From Sulfolobales archaeon (lineage in GTDB: Archaea > Thermoproteota > Thermoprotei_A > Sulfolobales > NBVN01), in contig JANXEN010000001.1 in the NCBI GenBank assembly GCA_025058345.1, positions 223,358 through 287,357 on the forward strand: DNA of 64,000 nucleotides. The letters are read 5' to 3'. This document shows positions 63,244-64,000 of this stretch, one piece after another; position 1 is the stretch's first letter; each line of letters starts with the position of its first letter. The notes under the pieces are model-generated. The model was not told the DNA's origin, searched no databases, and worked only from the letters and a program-made list of their open reading frames with translations. The translations under genes and the position numbers were made by a program.

Positions 63244-64000
63244 ATGGCTTACACGAAGGAGGAGTTAAGGAACGATGCAGCTAAATTCATAGATTACTGT
63301 AAGCAATGCGGCTTCTGCACACCGGTATGTCCGGTACTTAAGGTAAGTGACTTCGTAGAGACCTACGGACCTAGAGGTAGGTTACTCCAAACTAGAGGTG
63401 TAGTACTGAATGAGTTAAAGCCTAGGACAGACCTAACTAAGAAGATGTACTGCACCCTATGCGGCTTCTGCGAAGTTAAATGCATTGCAGCTCTTAAACT
63501 CACGGACCTATACCTAGCCGCTAGGCACTACCTAAGGGATTCAGGCCTAACGCCTGAGGAGGTTAAGCTAATATCAGACAGCATCAGTAAGGTTGACAAC
63601 CCATACACCGTAGATCAATCAATTAAGGCAATGTGGGTGGACTACCTACCTGAGAAACCCCAAGCCAGTGGGAAAGTCCTATACTGGGCTGGATGTACGT
63701 CATCAATAAGAGCTCCCGAAACATCCGCTAATGCCTATCAACTAATAAGTTACTTAACTGGGGGTAATGCAGCTGTTTTGGATGGTGAGCCTTGCTGCGG
63801 TTGGCCTCTCTACCTTGCTGGAGATGTTGAAGGCTATAGGACGCAGTTAGTTAAGGCCTTAAACTCTATCAAAGCTTCAGGGGCTGAGGTACTAATAACT
63901 ACGTGCCCCGCATGCACTAGATCTTTGAGGGATAAGGCTAAGGAATTAGGGATAGAGGGTAACGTAAAGATATACCACATAGTGGAGTACCTAGCAGAAC
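63244..64000 (+). CDS. glcF: GlcF-like Fe-S subunit (3' end cut off by the window)
   Basis: Not on the ORF track because the frame is open to the end. ATG 63244 is 11 bases after glcD. Two [4Fe-4S] ferredoxin-type motifs (CKQCGFCTPVCP; CTLCGFCEVKC) are followed by a CCG domain (EPCCGWPLYLAG and TTCPACTRSLRD), as in GlcF/HdrD-type subunits. It passes electrons from the GlcD flavin to quinone or other carriers. About 252 residues are visible. Confidence 0.92.
   Translation, partial: MAYTKEELRNDAAKFIDYCKQCGFCTPVCPVLKVSDFVETYGPRGRLLQTRGVVLNELKPRTDLTKKMYCTLCGFCEVKCIAALKLTDLYLAARHYLRDSGLTPEEVKLISDSISKVDNPYTVDQSIKAMWVDYLPEKPQASGKVLYWAGCTSSIRAPETSANAYQLISYLTGGNAAVLDGEPCCGWPLYLAGDVEGYRTQLVKALNSIKASGAEVLITTCPACTRSLRDKAKELGIEGNVKIYHIVEYLAE

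Noticed and set aside
1-64000. CRISPR array, integrase or provirus
   Set aside because: No regularly spaced repeats and no phage or integrase-type genes were seen.

Overview
The window comes from a hyperthermophilic or thermophilic member of the Thermoproteota (Crenarchaeota), probably Desulfurococcales-like. This is inferred from several features: split RNA polymerase A'/A'' genes next to L30e, NusA, S12 and S7; a TFB whose zinc ribbon has lost two cysteines, as I recall for Sulfolobus TFB1; a short OB-fold SSB with a Gly/Arg tail; class I lysyl-tRNA synthetase; several intron-containing tRNA genes, some with introns at non-canonical positions; a lone 5S rRNA gene; GGTG-type ribosome binding sites; and many GTG/TTG starts. 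The species cannot be named from sequence alone.

Layout. 1-5.5 kb: transcription/translation operon (rpoA1, rpoA2, rpl30e, nusA, rps12, rps7) and an AbrB-type regulator. 5.7-9.6 kb: iron alcohol dehydrogenase, ferredoxin, tRNA(CAU), a ThiN-domain regulator, TFB and tRNA-Thr(UGU). 10-15 kb: glycine cleavage system as two divergent units (gcvT-gcvH-unknown, and gcvPA-gcvPB). 15-19.6 kb: NAD-kinase-like protein, a short TFB-like zinc-ribbon protein, a pyruvoyl decarboxylase, intron-containing tRNA-Thr(GGU), an HpcH aldolase and agmatinase. 19.7-30.7 kb: glycyl-tRNA synthetase, PhoU-like protein, tRNA-splicing endonuclease, UbiX, a C/D box sRNA, methionine aminopeptidase, DUF1512, a CitG-like protein, a phosphoesterase and several small unknown proteins. 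30.9-31.6 kb: minus-strand RNA cluster (tRNA-Met with intron, 5S rRNA, tRNA-Gln with two introns). 31.6-34.9 kb: LysRS, SSB, a PqqD-like protein, DUF123 and a wHTH regulator.

35.0-42.4 kb is the most unusual part: a compact type IV pilus-like operon (pilin, secretion ATPase, platform protein) continues without a break into an 802-residue beta-rich soluble protein of unknown family and a HerA/VirB4-like ATPase. I suggest it is a pilus system coupled to DNA transfer, analogous to the Sulfolobus Ups and Ced systems but in one operon. 42.6-44.5 kb holds a DUF1614-like membrane protein, small unknowns and an Lrp regulator. 44.5-47.9 kb is a methanopterin-type pterin cluster (ATP-grasp ligase, beta-RFAP synthase, MptE-like, DUF447), which would supply the C1 carrier for the glycine cleavage system. 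47.9-52.4 kb: an OPT-like transporter followed by an ABC-type permease/ATPase set. 52.5-58.1 kb: two tandem Nramp-related transporters sharing a perfect 105-bp repeat, then a polyferredoxin and a tungsten aldehyde ferredoxin oxidoreductase. 58.1-61.7 kb: two exported pilin-like or surface proteins and an AglH-type N-glycosylation enzyme. 61.8 kb to the end: a GlcD-like FAD oxidase and a truncated GlcF-like Fe-S subunit, preceded by a perfect palindrome.

The genes suggest a heterotroph that oxidises amino acids, aldehydes and 2-hydroxyacids with ferredoxin- and tungsten-linked enzymes, carries C1 units on a methanopterin-like pterin, makes polyamines from arginine and displays glycosylated pili. 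No intergenic gap exceeds about 300 bases; the larger ones (29655-29867, 30694-30891, 30980-31222, 54058-54308) are described where something could be seen. No CRISPR array, insertion sequence or integrase was seen.
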